Assembly (NCBI GenBank): GCA_964584595.1
Contig: CAZPAM010000001.1
Span: 62,001 to 126,000 of the forward strand
Length of the DNA stretch: 64,000 nt
Direction: 5' to 3'
Origin: Scalindua sp964584595
GTDB taxonomy: Bacteria > Planctomycetota > Brocadiia > Brocadiales > Scalinduaceae
Shown here: positions 54,390 to 63,516 of the stretch, one piece after another
How positions within the stretch are numbered: the stretch's first letter is position 1
Layout: every line of letters begins with the position of its first letter
Made by a program: the position numbers and the translations under genes
The notes under the pieces: generated by a model
Database searches by the model: none
The model's input: the letters and a program-made list of their open reading frames with translations, nothing else
Told to the model about the DNA's origin: nothing

Positions 54390-56216
54390 TCACAAATTCT
54401 GAGCCAGGCACATGCTGTAAAAACGTGAATCTGTATCTCCATACAATTCATCAAAACTGCCTTCTTCTACTATCCGCCCTTCCTTAAAAACATAAATATA
54501 ATCACAATTCTTTACAGTTGACAACCTATGCGCAATTATCACAATTGTACGTTCTCCCTTCAATGAATTGATGCTCTGCTGAATAAGCTGCTCCGACTCA
54601 GTATCAAGTGATGAAGTTGCCTCATCAAAAATCATTATCTCCGGTTCCTTAAATAATTCTCTTGCAATAGCAATCCTTTGACGCTGCCCTCCTGATAATC
54701 TTACTCCCTTATCCCCTATTATTGTTTCAAGTCCCATTTCGGCTTCATTGATAAATCTATCACAATTTGCCAATACAGTAGCGTCTTTAATCTTTTTTTT
54801 ACAGATTTCTTCCTGACTATCACACTCCCAGAAAGCAATATTATTTGCGATTGTATCGTTGAATATAACAGGTTCCTGAGTTACATAACCGATGATATTC
54901 CTGAGACTTGAAAGCTCTAATTCCGAATAATCTATACCATCAATACTGATTTTCCCATACTGTGGTGTCAACAAACCCGTAAAGATATCAAACAGGGTCG
55001 TTTTTCCTGCTCCTGATTCACCAACAATGCCTATGCATTTATTTTTCTGTATTGCAAGGTTTACATCAAATAATACCTTTCTTGAACCATAACTGTAATT
55101 TACATCCTTTAACTCTATCCTACTATTAAAATTTGTTATTAACTTAGTTCCTGCTAGCTCTAGATTTTTATCAAGAACTCTATCAGCTTTTACAATAACC
55201 TCCAATCCCCCCAAACTTGCATTAAATTTCTGCCAGTTAGATTGAAAAACAAAGACATAACCAAATGCCTTATAAAAAAAAATCACCAGCACAAATATCT
55301 CTGCTATTGATTTTCCCTGAAATCCCACATAATAAAGTACAAGCCCTGATATAAGTAAAACGGATACAGGTTCAATTATTGAAGAAGGTATAGAGGTCAA
55401 CACACTACTTTTAAAGTAATAAACATAATTTTTATTAATTTTAGCAAAAAGGTGCTTAAATATATGAGTAAAACTATCTGTCGCTTTAATATATTTATAA
55501 TTATAAATTGTCTGAATAAGTAGTGATTGGATCTGGGCATTTGTCTCTGATACAAGCAGCGATATCTTTCTTGACAACCGAGAAAGACTTCTCATCAGTG
55601 TAAACAATAATATACTCAAAAAAAGCACGACAAAGGTCATTTTACAGTTAATAATAATAGCAAAAGAGATATAGATAAGTATAAATACCAAGCTTCCAAT
55701 CACAACCGTGTATCTGTTCAATGCAGCGACACCCCTGTTAATTTCTGTCGTAATTATATTATTCAGATAACCAATACTTGTGTTAGTATAGTAACTATAT
55801 TTCATGCCTTTATATTTATTGCAAAAATCAATCCTTATATCTTTAATAAGGTTAAACCTTATATATGAGGCAAAGGTTTTCTGAAGAAAAACAAAAGCTC
55901 CTTTAAACAAAAAAGCAATTAAAAGAAGTATTATTAGTGGAAACAGGGATATATTAATACCTATTGATTCGAGAAAAACATAAATAGTCTTAGTATATTG
56001 ATCCTGATCACTCACTGCTTTATCAATATTCAGGACCGGAAGTAACATCGAAATACCAATACTTTCAGATAAACCACCAAGAAGAAATAGCAATAGTAAA
56101 ATATATAATTTTCTCCCGGCGTATCCGTATACGACTTTGAAGTAATGAATCAGGGAAGAAATTAGAGGGATTTGCATTAAAAATTTACGGTTTTTGCTGA
56201 TGCTTTCCTTATACAA
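54390..56216 (-). CDS. ABC transporter, fused permease and ATPase (MsbA/PglK type)
   Basis: A 608-residue half-transporter with six transmembrane helices (residues about 30-330) and a C-terminal ATPase domain. The ATPase shows Walker A GESGAGKTTLFDIF near 396, signature LSGGQRQRIAIARELF, Walker B IMIFDEATSSLD and the H-loop IIAHRLSTVKNC. The family includes the lipid A flippase MsbA and the lipid-linked oligosaccharide flippase PglK; the latter fits this locus. It would provide a second flipping route besides the Wzx-type protein at 20005. The TTG at 56216 is the longest start; an ATG at 56177 (MQIPLISSLIHYFKVVYG) is equally plausible. Confidence 0.88.
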   Translation of the reverse strand: MYKESISKNRKFLMQIPLISSLIHYFKVVYGYAGRKLYILLLLFLLGGLSESIGISMLLPVLNIDKAVSDQDQYTKTIYVFLESIGINISLFPLIILLLIAFLFKGAFVFLQKTFASYIRFNLIKDIRIDFCNKYKGMKYSYYTNTSIGYLNNIITTEINRGVAALNRYTVVIGSLVFILIYISFAIIINCKMTFVVLFLSILLFTLMRSLSRLSRKISLLVSETNAQIQSLLIQTIYNYKYIKATDSFTHIFKHLFAKINKNYVYYFKSSVLTSIPSSIIEPVSVLLISGLVLYYVGFQGKSIAEIFVLVIFFYKAFGYVFVFQSNWQKFNASLGGLEVIVKADRVLDKNLELAGTKLITNFNSRIELKDVNYSYGSRKVLFDVNLAIQKNKCIGIVGESGAGKTTLFDIFTGLLTPQYGKISIDGIDYSELELSSLRNIIGYVTQEPVIFNDTIANNIAFWECDSQEEICKKKIKDATVLANCDRFINEAEMGLETIIGDKGVRLSGGQRQRIAIARELFKEPEIMIFDEATSSLDTESEQLIQQSINSLKGERTIVIIAHRLSTVKNCDYIYVFKEGRIVEEGSFDELYGDTDSRFYSMCLAQNL

Positions 56217-56360
56217 GGAATTAATTTATCAATTTTATGCGATGATGAATTCAATGAGTAAGTAAAGCGCACGAGTTAGAGCATTCTGTCTTGAAAAGAG
56301 AACAATATTATATCACCCGGGCTGTTTAATGTCTGGCTCTCAGAGGAAGCGCTACAAATT

Positions 56361-57329
56361 TTATTTCTTCCTAACAATAAAAGCATGCCTGCTATATGGA
56401 ACTCCTAAAAGATTAAATGCTGTTTTTGCAAACTGTACTACATTACGACGAAGAATATTTTTAATAGCATACTTAGTCAAAGGAACTGGAGGTTTCACGT
56501 TAAAACTCAAAACTTCAAAGCCAATTTTTTTCAAAAGGTACTTAAACTGCTTAGGTTTAAGATAGTTGATGTGGCCTGGATGATAATGACTAATATTGTC
56601 CTTTTTATAAATTGTTTTAGCATTTAATAGTTGATCAATCTCCCTATCTATGTCCATAAAAGGATTATTTACATAAAAGACGCCGCCTTTCGACATATTA
56701 TCATAAATGGAAACCAATTCATTCACAGGGTCAAAGAGATGCTCAACAACACTACTAGATACTACAAGATCAAACGGGGCATGTTTAAAAATCTCATCCT
56801 TATCTCTAGAAAATACAATTCCCGGGAAATTATATTTTTCATAATATGTTTTATGTGCCACGGTATATGGATCAAGTGCATATACATCTTTAATCCCCAT
56901 AGTACGTGCAAGATTTGAGTAATCTCCAGCACCCGAGCCAAAATCCAAAAAATTAATACCTTTTTTATTGTTAAGCGGTTTTTTACAGGAAATATTTTGA
57001 GCTAAAAACAAAAGACAATTAAGTATCCATACACGTTCCGCCCAATGAGACCAACTTACATTAGGATTATATGATGGCTTTTCTATTGGCATATCAGCTT
57101 TTGTTCTTTCATAACCCACAAAAACATCTCTAACATAAATACTTTTGCATTTTAGACACTTGACAATCGAAGATCTTGTATCCGGCGACCATCCTATTGC
57201 TTCTACATACTCAGGACTTACATTTTTATATATTTTAGTTAAATAATCATATGTAAATGTAAACATAGTTTCGTAATGGTCCTTACCACAGACAATACAT
57301 TTCCTAATTACTTTTCCGTTATCAGTCAT
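56361..57329 (-). CDS. Class I SAM methyltransferase with N-terminal zinc ribbon
   Basis: A 322-residue methyltransferase. The N-terminus has two Cys pairs (CIVCG and CLKCK, residues about 11-60), forming a zinc-ribbon-like module common in Methyltransf_13/23 proteins of sugar pathways (for example TylCIII-like). The SAM domain shows NFLDFGSGAGDYSNLARTMG, VYALDPYTVA, and FDLVVSSSVVEHLFDPVNEL. It probably modifies a nucleotide sugar or lipid-linked glycan. It is a relative of the decayed gene at 59524-60042, which also carries a Cys-pair ribbon. Confidence 0.86.
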   Translation of the reverse strand: MTDNGKVIRKCIVCGKDHYETMFTFTYDYLTKIYKNVSPEYVEAIGWSPDTRSSIVKCLKCKSIYVRDVFVGYERTKADMPIEKPSYNPNVSWSHWAERVWILNCLLFLAQNISCKKPLNNKKGINFLDFGSGAGDYSNLARTMGIKDVYALDPYTVAHKTYYEKYNFPGIVFSRDKDEIFKHAPFDLVVSSSVVEHLFDPVNELVSIYDNMSKGGVFYVNNPFMDIDREIDQLLNAKTIYKKDNISHYHPGHINYLKPKQFKYLLKKIGFEVLSFNVKPPVPLTKYAIKNILRRNVVQFAKTAFNLLGVPYSRHAFIVRKK

Positions 57330-57374
57330 TCTGGGCGTCTCCTAGTCTATAAAAGAGTTGGATTAAATTGCTAT

Positions 57375-57398
57375 TTAGTAGTTATAGCAAACTACTGA
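57375..57398 (-). terminator. Weak hairpin downstream of the GT-B-like gene
   Basis: AGTAGTT (57377-57383) pairs with AACTACT (57390-57396) over a six-base loop, extendable with flanking T:A and T:G pairs. It lies about 45 bases past the stop of the gene at 57441 on the minus strand. Only short T/A runs follow, so termination is uncertain. Confidence 0.25.
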
Positions 57399-57440
57399 AT
57401 CAACTACTAATGATATTCTTGATGCAAACAAGAGCAAAAG

Positions 57441-58805
57441 TCAACTTGCCACTAATTCTGATGATGCCGTGTTGACTTCGGTCTCTAATATTGAGACTAT
57501 GCGTTCCAGGGTCTTCCCATCGTGGAAGCCTAGATATTCGTCTATCAATTCATGTGATGGTGGCCAATGATTTTCACTTCTAACCGCCGAGACTATCTGT
57601 TCCTTGAATTCTTCTTTAGATTTAGAAAAAATAAATTCGGAACCGGAGTATTTCTGGAAATAAATTATACCTTTATATTTACCTCCTGCTTCTGCAAACA
57701 TAGGGATTATTGTTGGTCTTTGCAATAACCTACTTTCAAGTAATGTTGTAGAGTTCACCCCAATCACAACACTTGATTTCTTTATGAGGGTTTGGGCATC
57801 TATGTCGACAGTTAAGATCAAATTCTTAATATCCTCAATTTCACGGCCAACTCCATCCCGTATAACTTCTCTTATTTTTTCTTCCCAACTAGAAAGCCAC
57901 TTAGGCTTAATTATAAATACAATATCAGGGTATTCTATAGCAAGCTCAGCTATTGCCACATGTGTTTGTGCAAATGCTTCAATCAACCCCTTGCCTTCAC
58001 GATCATCAAAACCAGTTCCTGTTTCTGATATTATCCCCTGCACAAAGTGCCTGAAGGAAAAGAGACAAACAGTTTTTTTACTATTATTAATATGATTGCA
58101 CTCTTTAATAATATCATCAATTCTTAAGCAGCCTGCAACAATAATATTCCTCTCCTCATAAACATTCGCTTTTACCAGCAAATTCTTTTCCCTCTCATTG
58201 TGAACAACCAACTTATTGCCAAAATATTTAAGTTTGCGACCTTTAAATAAATTTAGGTAATGCTGCTCAGTTAATTCATCCCTCAAACATTCTTTATGAA
58301 GAGCAATAAATGGTACACCTGCTAATCTTGATGCCTTAGCCCACTCTATATCCGGTATATACCTGTAATTGCATGTAATAATACATTTAAAGCCGTACTC
58401 TTCAGCAATATATTTAATGAAATCTACAAGATATCTGTTTAGCTTATTCTTGTATTTCACGGCCTTTGGGTTGGCTTCCGGCTGAAAATGTAGAGTTTTA
58501 TCCTTTTTGAATAATTCTTCAACCGGATTCATAATCAGGTTATTTAACCATTGCTGCTTTGCAGGAGGAAGATAAATCAATCTTAGTTTAGGGCTTCTTT
58601 TCAGAACGTTAAGATCTAAAGTCCAGCGAAAGGAGTGTAACACAAGCACACCAAAACTATCACTGTGTTTATTGTCTAAACATTCAAATAAAAGAGTCTT
58701 TTTTACATTCTTTGCTATGATGGGTATAAAAAGCTTAAGTGTCATAATATTAAATATAAGAGCTTTCAACCCTAAGAAAGTGAGAATGTTCTTTAGGTAA
58801 TTCAT
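57441..58805 (-). CDS. GT-B-fold surface-carbohydrate biosynthesis protein
   Basis: A 454-residue protein without transmembrane helices beyond a hydrophobic N-terminal stretch (residues about 10-30). The C-terminal half (LVVHNEREKNLLVKANVYEERNIIVAG-like, with PDIVFIIKPKW and SSVVIGVNSTTLLESRLLQR) resembles the CDP-glycerol phosphotransferase/capsule GT-B superfamily, where the Thr-Leu-Leu-Glu segment lines the donor site. I cannot name a specific activity. Its start codon directly abuts the stop region of the neighbouring acyltransferase reading frame (58806 is the end of that gene in the opposite order of transcription), so the two are co-translated. Confidence 0.6.
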   Translation of the reverse strand: MNYLKNILTFLGLKALIFNIMTLKLFIPIIAKNVKKTLLFECLDNKHSDSFGVLVLHSFRWTLDLNVLKRSPKLRLIYLPPAKQQWLNNLIMNPVEELFKKDKTLHFQPEANPKAVKYKNKLNRYLVDFIKYIAEEYGFKCIITCNYRYIPDIEWAKASRLAGVPFIALHKECLRDELTEQHYLNLFKGRKLKYFGNKLVVHNEREKNLLVKANVYEERNIIVAGCLRIDDIIKECNHINNSKKTVCLFSFRHFVQGIISETGTGFDDREGKGLIEAFAQTHVAIAELAIEYPDIVFIIKPKWLSSWEEKIREVIRDGVGREIEDIKNLILTVDIDAQTLIKKSSVVIGVNSTTLLESRLLQRPTIIPMFAEAGGKYKGIIYFQKYSGSEFIFSKSKEEFKEQIVSAVRSENHWPPSHELIDEYLGFHDGKTLERIVSILETEVNTASSELVAS

Positions 58806-59435
58806 TTACAATCTTTCCTTTATTTTTTTTGCCGGTATTCCCGCCAATACAGAATCCTTTTCATAATGCCCATTTCTGACCAAAGCTTTTGCTCCAATGA
58901 TACAGCCATCACCAATAACGACTCCTTTCGTTATTGTCACGTTTCCTGCTATCCAAACATCATTACCTATAACTATCTGCCCGAAAACATGTTTTTGATT
59001 TCTTACCAGCTCTCCTTTTCTATATCCATGCTCGGAGGACTGAATAAATGCCATAGCGGCAATTAGACAGTCATCACCAATACTAACATCATCTCCTGCG
59101 ACAATGATGCTATTTTGCCCAACACTAGACCTTTTGCCGATTCTCAATACTGCATTATTAGCTGATATAAATCTGCAATCGGTATCAATCGCCACATCAT
59201 CTTCTATAATAATCCTGCCATTCTCCCTATTTCTAATGTCAATATTTCCAAATACTGAAACATTGTTTCCTATAATTATATCTTTAGGATTACCTTCAAT
59301 TTTTAATTTAGGATTGCCTTCTATATAAAATTTCTTACCAATTTTTACCCCTAATATCCTTAATATAACCTTGATAATCATACTATGGATATACCAATAT
59401 TTTTTCTTTGTAATAAGCGCAAGTAAATTAAACAT
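58806..59435 (-). CDS. Hexapeptide-repeat O-acetyltransferase
   Basis: A 209-residue left-handed beta-helix acyltransferase. Hexapeptide turns run from about residue 45 to 190, including DIIIGNNVSVFGNIDIRN, GKRSSVGQNSIIVAG, IGNDVWIAGNVTITKGVVI and DGCIIGAKALV. The catalytic His is probably in SSEHGYRKG near 133. Such enzymes transfer acetyl or other acyl groups from CoA to sugar hydroxyl or amino groups. It lies immediately before the GT-B-like gene in the transcript with no spacer. Confidence 0.88.
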   Translation of the reverse strand: MFNLLALITKKKYWYIHSMIIKVILRILGVKIGKKFYIEGNPKLKIEGNPKDIIIGNNVSVFGNIDIRNRENGRIIIEDDVAIDTDCRFISANNAVLRIGKRSSVGQNSIIVAGDDVSIGDDCLIAAMAFIQSSEHGYRKGELVRNQKHVFGQIVIGNDVWIAGNVTITKGVVIGDGCIIGAKALVRNGHYEKDSVLAGIPAKKIKERL

Positions 59436-59523
59436 TTTGTAACATGAACATTGAATGGCCTTGATTGAATTATTAAAAACCCTTCAACACACCTCATTTA
59501 CATCAAATCTTGTACTTTGCCCC

Positions 59524-60042
59524 TAGCCTGCTTGGTCTGCAACCTTAAGTAAAACACCAACTTCACATCCCAGATCGAGTATACCTTCTTTAGAATGGTG
59601 TCTCATTTGACCAATCAGATCCAAACCATATTTGAAATTATATCTATTTCTTTTGAACAGAATACTTAGATATCTCGACGTGTACATGATCATTCTTGTA
59701 AAGTTCAACGACTTTCTCATAAGTAATTCTAGAATTCATGAAACTGTGTACACAATCTTCACATTTATATATTCTCAATCCTGACCTCTCGAAACAGAAC
59801 GATTTTTAATAACTATTACACACTGGACAGTTTTCAACTGACTCCCAGAATCTATCAATTCCAGTATCTTTGCCAATCTTAGAATGCTCTGGAGTAGGAT
59901 TTGCGCACAAAGGCTTGTTTTAACCAATTCTGAATGTAATGGAATAGAACTTTTTCACCCCAAGTAAAAGATTGGCACTAAACTTATTTTCATCTTTACG
60001 TCTTTCATTAAAATCGTTGATATTAATATCTGGGCCACTCAT
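59524..60042 (-). pseudogene. Decayed zinc-ribbon SAM methyltransferase
   Basis: On the minus strand an ATG at 60042 opens MSGPDININ and stops after about 41 codons. Further on, a Cys-pair ribbon (NCPVCNS, then YKCEDCVHSF, then RITYEKVVELYKNDH) is interrupted by TAA and TAG stops. After a frameshift, FKYGLDLIGQ leads to the SAM motif ILDLGCEVGVLLKVADQAG, where the expected Trp codon TGG appears as TAG. The C-terminal half of the methyltransferase is missing. Several stops and shifts in one recognisable gene mean it is a pseudogene, not an assembly slip at one position. It abuts the intact methyltransferase gene at 60045-60800. Confidence 0.75.
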
Positions 60043-60044
60043 AT

Positions 60045-60800
60045 TTATAATCTTCTAAAATGATAAAGAGCTTTAGCTCCATTGTGGATTTGATTTGTTT
60101 CATACCGACTTGCAGATTTATACCATGCTAACAATTCATCGACTTTTGAATTCTTTAAGCCAGCATCTCTAAGGGCATTCGTCAACCTCTTTTTCATATC
60201 CACAATCATTTTCTCACCATGTCCCTGGCCATGTCTAAATGTTTTCCATTTTACAGATAAATTTAATTCATCGGACCATTTTTCCATATCAAATGGGGAA
60301 ATGAAGTGTTTGTCCGAGAGTGACATCGGAACATCGAAAAGGATTTGTAATGTCATCCAAACAAACCCTCTTAAATTGAGAAAAGAGGGGCATGTTATAA
60401 TAAGGTGTCCCGCTTGGTGTATGTGTTCTTTCAGTAATGATAACACGGAAAACAGATCATCAACGTGCTCAATTACTTCTTGCATGACAATACAATCATA
60501 TGTCCCTTTCAAATCGACAAAAGACCCTACTCGAAAATCAATTTTATCATGGGAGTTTTCAATTTTTGCTGTTTTGATAGCATTTTCAGAATAGTCCATG
60601 GCCAAGACATGAACAACACCGGCATTGGCTAATACATTAGCCGTTCTCCCGGTCCCACAGCCTATCTCCAAGACACGCAAACCTGTCCAATCTAAAACAT
60701 TCAAGACTTCTTGAGTCGCGTCTTCTGTACTAAATGTAAAAAACTTATTTTTATCGCCTTCATACACTTTTTCATATAAATTTTTTAATGAATCATCCAT
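60045..60800 (-). CDS. Class I SAM-dependent methyltransferase (UbiG-like fold)
   Basis: A 251-residue methyltransferase. Motif I RVLEIGCGTGRTANVLANAG near residue 40, acidic loop VLAMDYSENAI, and YDCIVMQEVIEHVDDLFSVL. The C-terminal 80 residues lack membrane helices. It is one base away from the CMP-transferase gene, so it probably acts within the nonulosonic acid branch, for instance methylating the sugar or its attached group. UbiG itself is unlikely in this context. Confidence 0.87.
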   Translation of the reverse strand: MDDSLKNLYEKVYEGDKNKFFTFSTEDATQEVLNVLDWTGLRVLEIGCGTGRTANVLANAGVVHVLAMDYSENAIKTAKIENSHDKIDFRVGSFVDLKGTYDCIVMQEVIEHVDDLFSVLSLLKEHIHQAGHLIITCPSFLNLRGFVWMTLQILFDVPMSLSDKHFISPFDMEKWSDELNLSVKWKTFRHGQGHGEKMIVDMKKRLTNALRDAGLKNSKVDELLAWYKSASRYETNQIHNGAKALYHFRRL

Positions 60801-60801
60801 A

Positions 60802-61506
60802 TTATCTTTTATTTATGTAATACTCGGCCACTAAAAAATCGGCTTCAGTGTCAATATTCACGGACCGTTCAAAAGGCATAATATACCCTAAGCATTTGCT
60901 CCCTTTAAAGCTATTCCTTTCCATCAATACGTCCCGCTTCGTTGCGTAAATTGCACCATTTACGATATACACACTGGGCAAACTCTGTCGCGGAGGCATT
61001 TCTACAGGCGGCTCGTCGTAATCCACTAACGCTCCGTCTTTAAACTTTTTCATTTTCATAGGATGCCAATTATCCACATCCACCACACTAATGATACTAT
61101 CTGCATCGGATTTGATAAGTTGCTTTAACGCATTCGTCAAATCATCAGTCGTTTTTAAAGGAGAAGTAGGCTGTAACATAATCACATAGTCATAATTTCC
61201 CTCTTTGATTTTTTCCATTTCTTGAACCGCATGCTGGACGGTAGGCACTGCAAGTGCCGTATCTGTGGCTAATTCGGATGGTCTCAAAAAAGGGGCTTGA
61301 GCACCACACTCAATGGCAATTTCCCGAATCTTTTCGTCTTCTGTAGTCAACACCACATCTGTGATCAGTGAACACTGCATCCCTAATTCAATTGTATAAG
61401 CGATTAATGGTCTTCCTGCTAAGGGATGAATATTTTTTCCCGGAACACCTTTTGAGCCTCCACGTGCCGGGATAACACCAATGATTTTTATGGAAGTTCC
61501 TCCCAA
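60802..61506 (-). CDS. neuA: CMP-nonulosonate (acylneuraminate) cytidylyltransferase
   Basis: Activates a nine-carbon sugar acid (sialic, legionaminic or pseudaminic type) with CTP. The N-terminal motif IIGVIPARGGSKGVPGKNI is the signature of the family, followed by LAGRPLIAYTIE, MLQPTSPLKT and VNIDTEADFLVAEYYI, with 234 residues at most. The listed start is TTG at 61506, but the natural opening KIIGVIPARGG begins at an ATA (61489-61491) placed seven bases after GGGAGG and overlapping the neuB stop as ATAA. The specific sugar cannot be told. Confidence 0.88.
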   Translation of the reverse strand: MGGTSIKIIGVIPARGGSKGVPGKNIHPLAGRPLIAYTIELGMQCSLITDVVLTTEDEKIREIAIECGAQAPFLRPSELATDTALAVPTVQHAVQEMEKIKEGNYDYVIMLQPTSPLKTTDDLTNALKQLIKSDADSIISVVDVDNWHPMKMKKFKDGALVDYDEPPVEMPPRQSLPSVYIVNGAIYATKRDVLMERNSFKGSKCLGYIMPFERSVNIDTEADFLVAEYYINKR

Positions 61507-62435
61507 TTATAAACGGTTTGGCCATCTACCTTGCTTGCAAAACGACCACGATAATAATCTCGATTTAATAATTCCGTATGAGATAATGACCGGCTCGATT
61601 TCCCAATCATTGTTTCATACTCAGGGATGTGACTCACTATAAACTCTTTGATATCTGTTTTGGGCATGTTCGCGAAGGTGACCAGCTCTTTTAACTGTTC
61701 AGGATTAATTGACACGGGCCCATCTTTGGATTGATCTGCCGGTAAAATGGTAAAATGCCGCTCTATCACATCAGCTCCATAGAAAATGGCCGCGACAGAA
61801 GCCTTTATTCCATCTCTTTCGACTAAGGAATGATCGCTGAATCCTACCAAAGAAGAAAATTGACGCAGCCAATCGATTCGAGCTAAATGAATCTCATTTA
61901 GTGGAGTTGGATAAATAGTGACACAATGTAAGAAAGAAAAAGAGTGACCCTTCAACTCTTCAGCTGTCGTTTGAATCTCCTCATCATGAGTCGAACCCGT
62001 TGAAATGTACAAATGATTAAAGTGTTTTGCTAAATTTTTTACCAGTGGCAAACTAACACAATCATAACTAGCTACTTTGACCGCATCCCAATCTAAACCC
62101 GATAAGAAAGGAATTCGAGACTGTGTGAAAACCGTAGTCATTGGTTTCACGTTTGCTTTTTTACACTCTTCTACAAACCATTGATGATCTTCATCACTCA
62201 AATCCATAGGTCTGAGGCGATCATATTCTACTTGATAAGGACGTTTGATCACTTTCGTCATTCCGTTTTCCACCCGTCCCACCTCAAAACGTTTTCTATA
62301 AGTCAGTTCTTCTGCCAAAATGGATTGAATTTTAACATAATCCGCTCCCACTTCAGCAGCAGCCCAAATCATATCTTTAAGAAGATTTAAATCCCCATTA
62401 TAGTTCTGACAACACTCTGCAATAATTTTTGCCAT
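61488..62435 (-). CDS. neuB: N-acetylneuraminate/nonulosonate synthase family protein
   Basis: Condenses phosphoenolpyruvate with a six-carbon amino sugar to make a nonulosonic acid. The 315-residue barrel begins IIAECCQNYNGDLNLLKDMI and contains ADYVKIQSILAEEL, KVASYDCVSLPLV, LYISTGSTHDEEI, FLHCVTIYPTP, VGFSDHS and ADVIERHFTI, all typical NeuB/LegI/PseI positions. It is shorter than the roughly 340-350 usual residues because the C-terminal antifreeze-like (SAF) domain is nearly absent, only NRDYYRGRFASKVDGQTV-like residues remaining. It overlaps the CMP-transferase gene. Confidence 0.87.
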   Translation of the reverse strand: MAKIIAECCQNYNGDLNLLKDMIWAAAEVGADYVKIQSILAEELTYRKRFEVGRVENGMTKVIKRPYQVEYDRLRPMDLSDEDHQWFVEECKKANVKPMTTVFTQSRIPFLSGLDWDAVKVASYDCVSLPLVKNLAKHFNHLYISTGSTHDEEIQTTAEELKGHSFSFLHCVTIYPTPLNEIHLARIDWLRQFSSLVGFSDHSLVERDGIKASVAAIFYGADVIERHFTILPADQSKDGPVSINPEQLKELVTFANMPKTDIKEFIVSHIPEYETMIGKSSRSLSHTELLNRDYYRGRFASKVDGQTVYNWEELP

Positions 62436-62460
62436 ATTGCTCGACCATCTTTAGCAATGA

Positions 62461-63516
62461 TTATTTATTATTAAGTTTATTGATGGTTTTATTCCATTTT
62501 TCCTTCACCTTTGCAACTTCAAATACTTTATCTCTTGGACAAACAAGAATTCCATCATCTGTATCGATTACTACTATATTATTAATGGAAACAGCTGCTA
62601 TAGGTTTTTTTTCTGAATACACTATATTGTTTTTAGATTCAACACCTAAAAACTCACCATAGACAGCATTGTCTTGGTCATCCTTTTCCCACAAATCATA
62701 AAATGCATTAAAATTACCTACATCAATTCTTTCAATGTATGTTGAAAGAACGATAAAGTTGTTAAGGTTCTCTGTTATGGAATAATCAAATGAAATAGAA
62801 GCAAATGAATCATAAACTTTTTCCAGTCCATAATAATCATTGTAAAATCTATCTATATTGTCATATTCATATGGCAAATATTTCCTTATCTCCTCGATAA
62901 ACTTCTTCACTTTTCCGATATATATACCACTATTCCATAATATATCTTCTTCTTTCATTAACTTTTTAGCTGTCTCTAAATCCGGTTTTTCATTAAAACC
63001 TTTTGCATAAAAATACTTAACGCTATTATCAGATACTATTTCTTCACCAAGAATAATATATCCGTAACCTGGAAATGCCTTTTCAGGTTGACGTCCCAGT
63101 AAAACAAGCTCATCGTACCTGTTTGCAATTTTTTCTCCCTGCTTTACACAATCACTGAAGTGGTCGTTATTTAAGATTATATGATCTGCTGGAAAGACCC
63201 CTATCACAGCTTTATCATCTTTATCAAGAATTTTTCTTGCAGCCAGAGCTATACATGGAGCTGTATTTTTACCTACTGGCTCGACAATAATATTTTCTTC
63301 AGGAAATCCTGACAATATTTCCCCTACAGCATCTTGCATCTTTTGAGTAATAACTACAAATATATTCTCTTTGTCAGTTAAACATAAAAGCCTCTCAATA
63401 GTTAACTCTAACAGAGTTTTATTTTTTATAGCTTTTAACAATGGTTTAGGCTTTTCTGGAGTGCTTAAGGGCCACAACCTTCTACCCTCTCCACCTGCAA
63501 TAACAATACTATGCAC
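62461..63516 (-). CDS. Mannose-1-phosphate guanylyltransferase-like nucleotidyltransferase
   Basis: A sugar-1-phosphate nucleotidyltransferase of 351 residues, corresponding to the ManC/RfbM catalytic domain without the phosphomannose isomerase part. Motifs are IVIAGGEGRRLWPLSTPEKPKPLL, EPVGKNTAPCIALAA, VFPADHII and WNSGIYIGKVK, typical of GDP-mannose pyrophosphorylase. The C-terminal region (FYDLWEKDDQDNAVYGEFLG) matches mannose-1-phosphate guanylyltransferases. GDP-mannose or a GDP-heptose-type donor is the expected product; the phosphatase gene next to it would suit a heptose or nonulosonate route. Confidence 0.88.
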   Translation of the reverse strand: MHSIVIAGGEGRRLWPLSTPEKPKPLLKAIKNKTLLELTIERLLCLTDKENIFVVITQKMQDAVGEILSGFPEENIIVEPVGKNTAPCIALAARKILDKDDKAVIGVFPADHIILNNDHFSDCVKQGEKIANRYDELVLLGRQPEKAFPGYGYIILGEEIVSDNSVKYFYAKGFNEKPDLETAKKLMKEEDILWNSGIYIGKVKKFIEEIRKYLPYEYDNIDRFYNDYYGLEKVYDSFASISFDYSITENLNNFIVLSTYIERIDVGNFNAFYDLWEKDDQDNAVYGEFLGVESKNNIVYSEKKPIAAVSINNIVVIDTDDGILVCPRDKVFEVAKVKEKWNKTINKLNNK

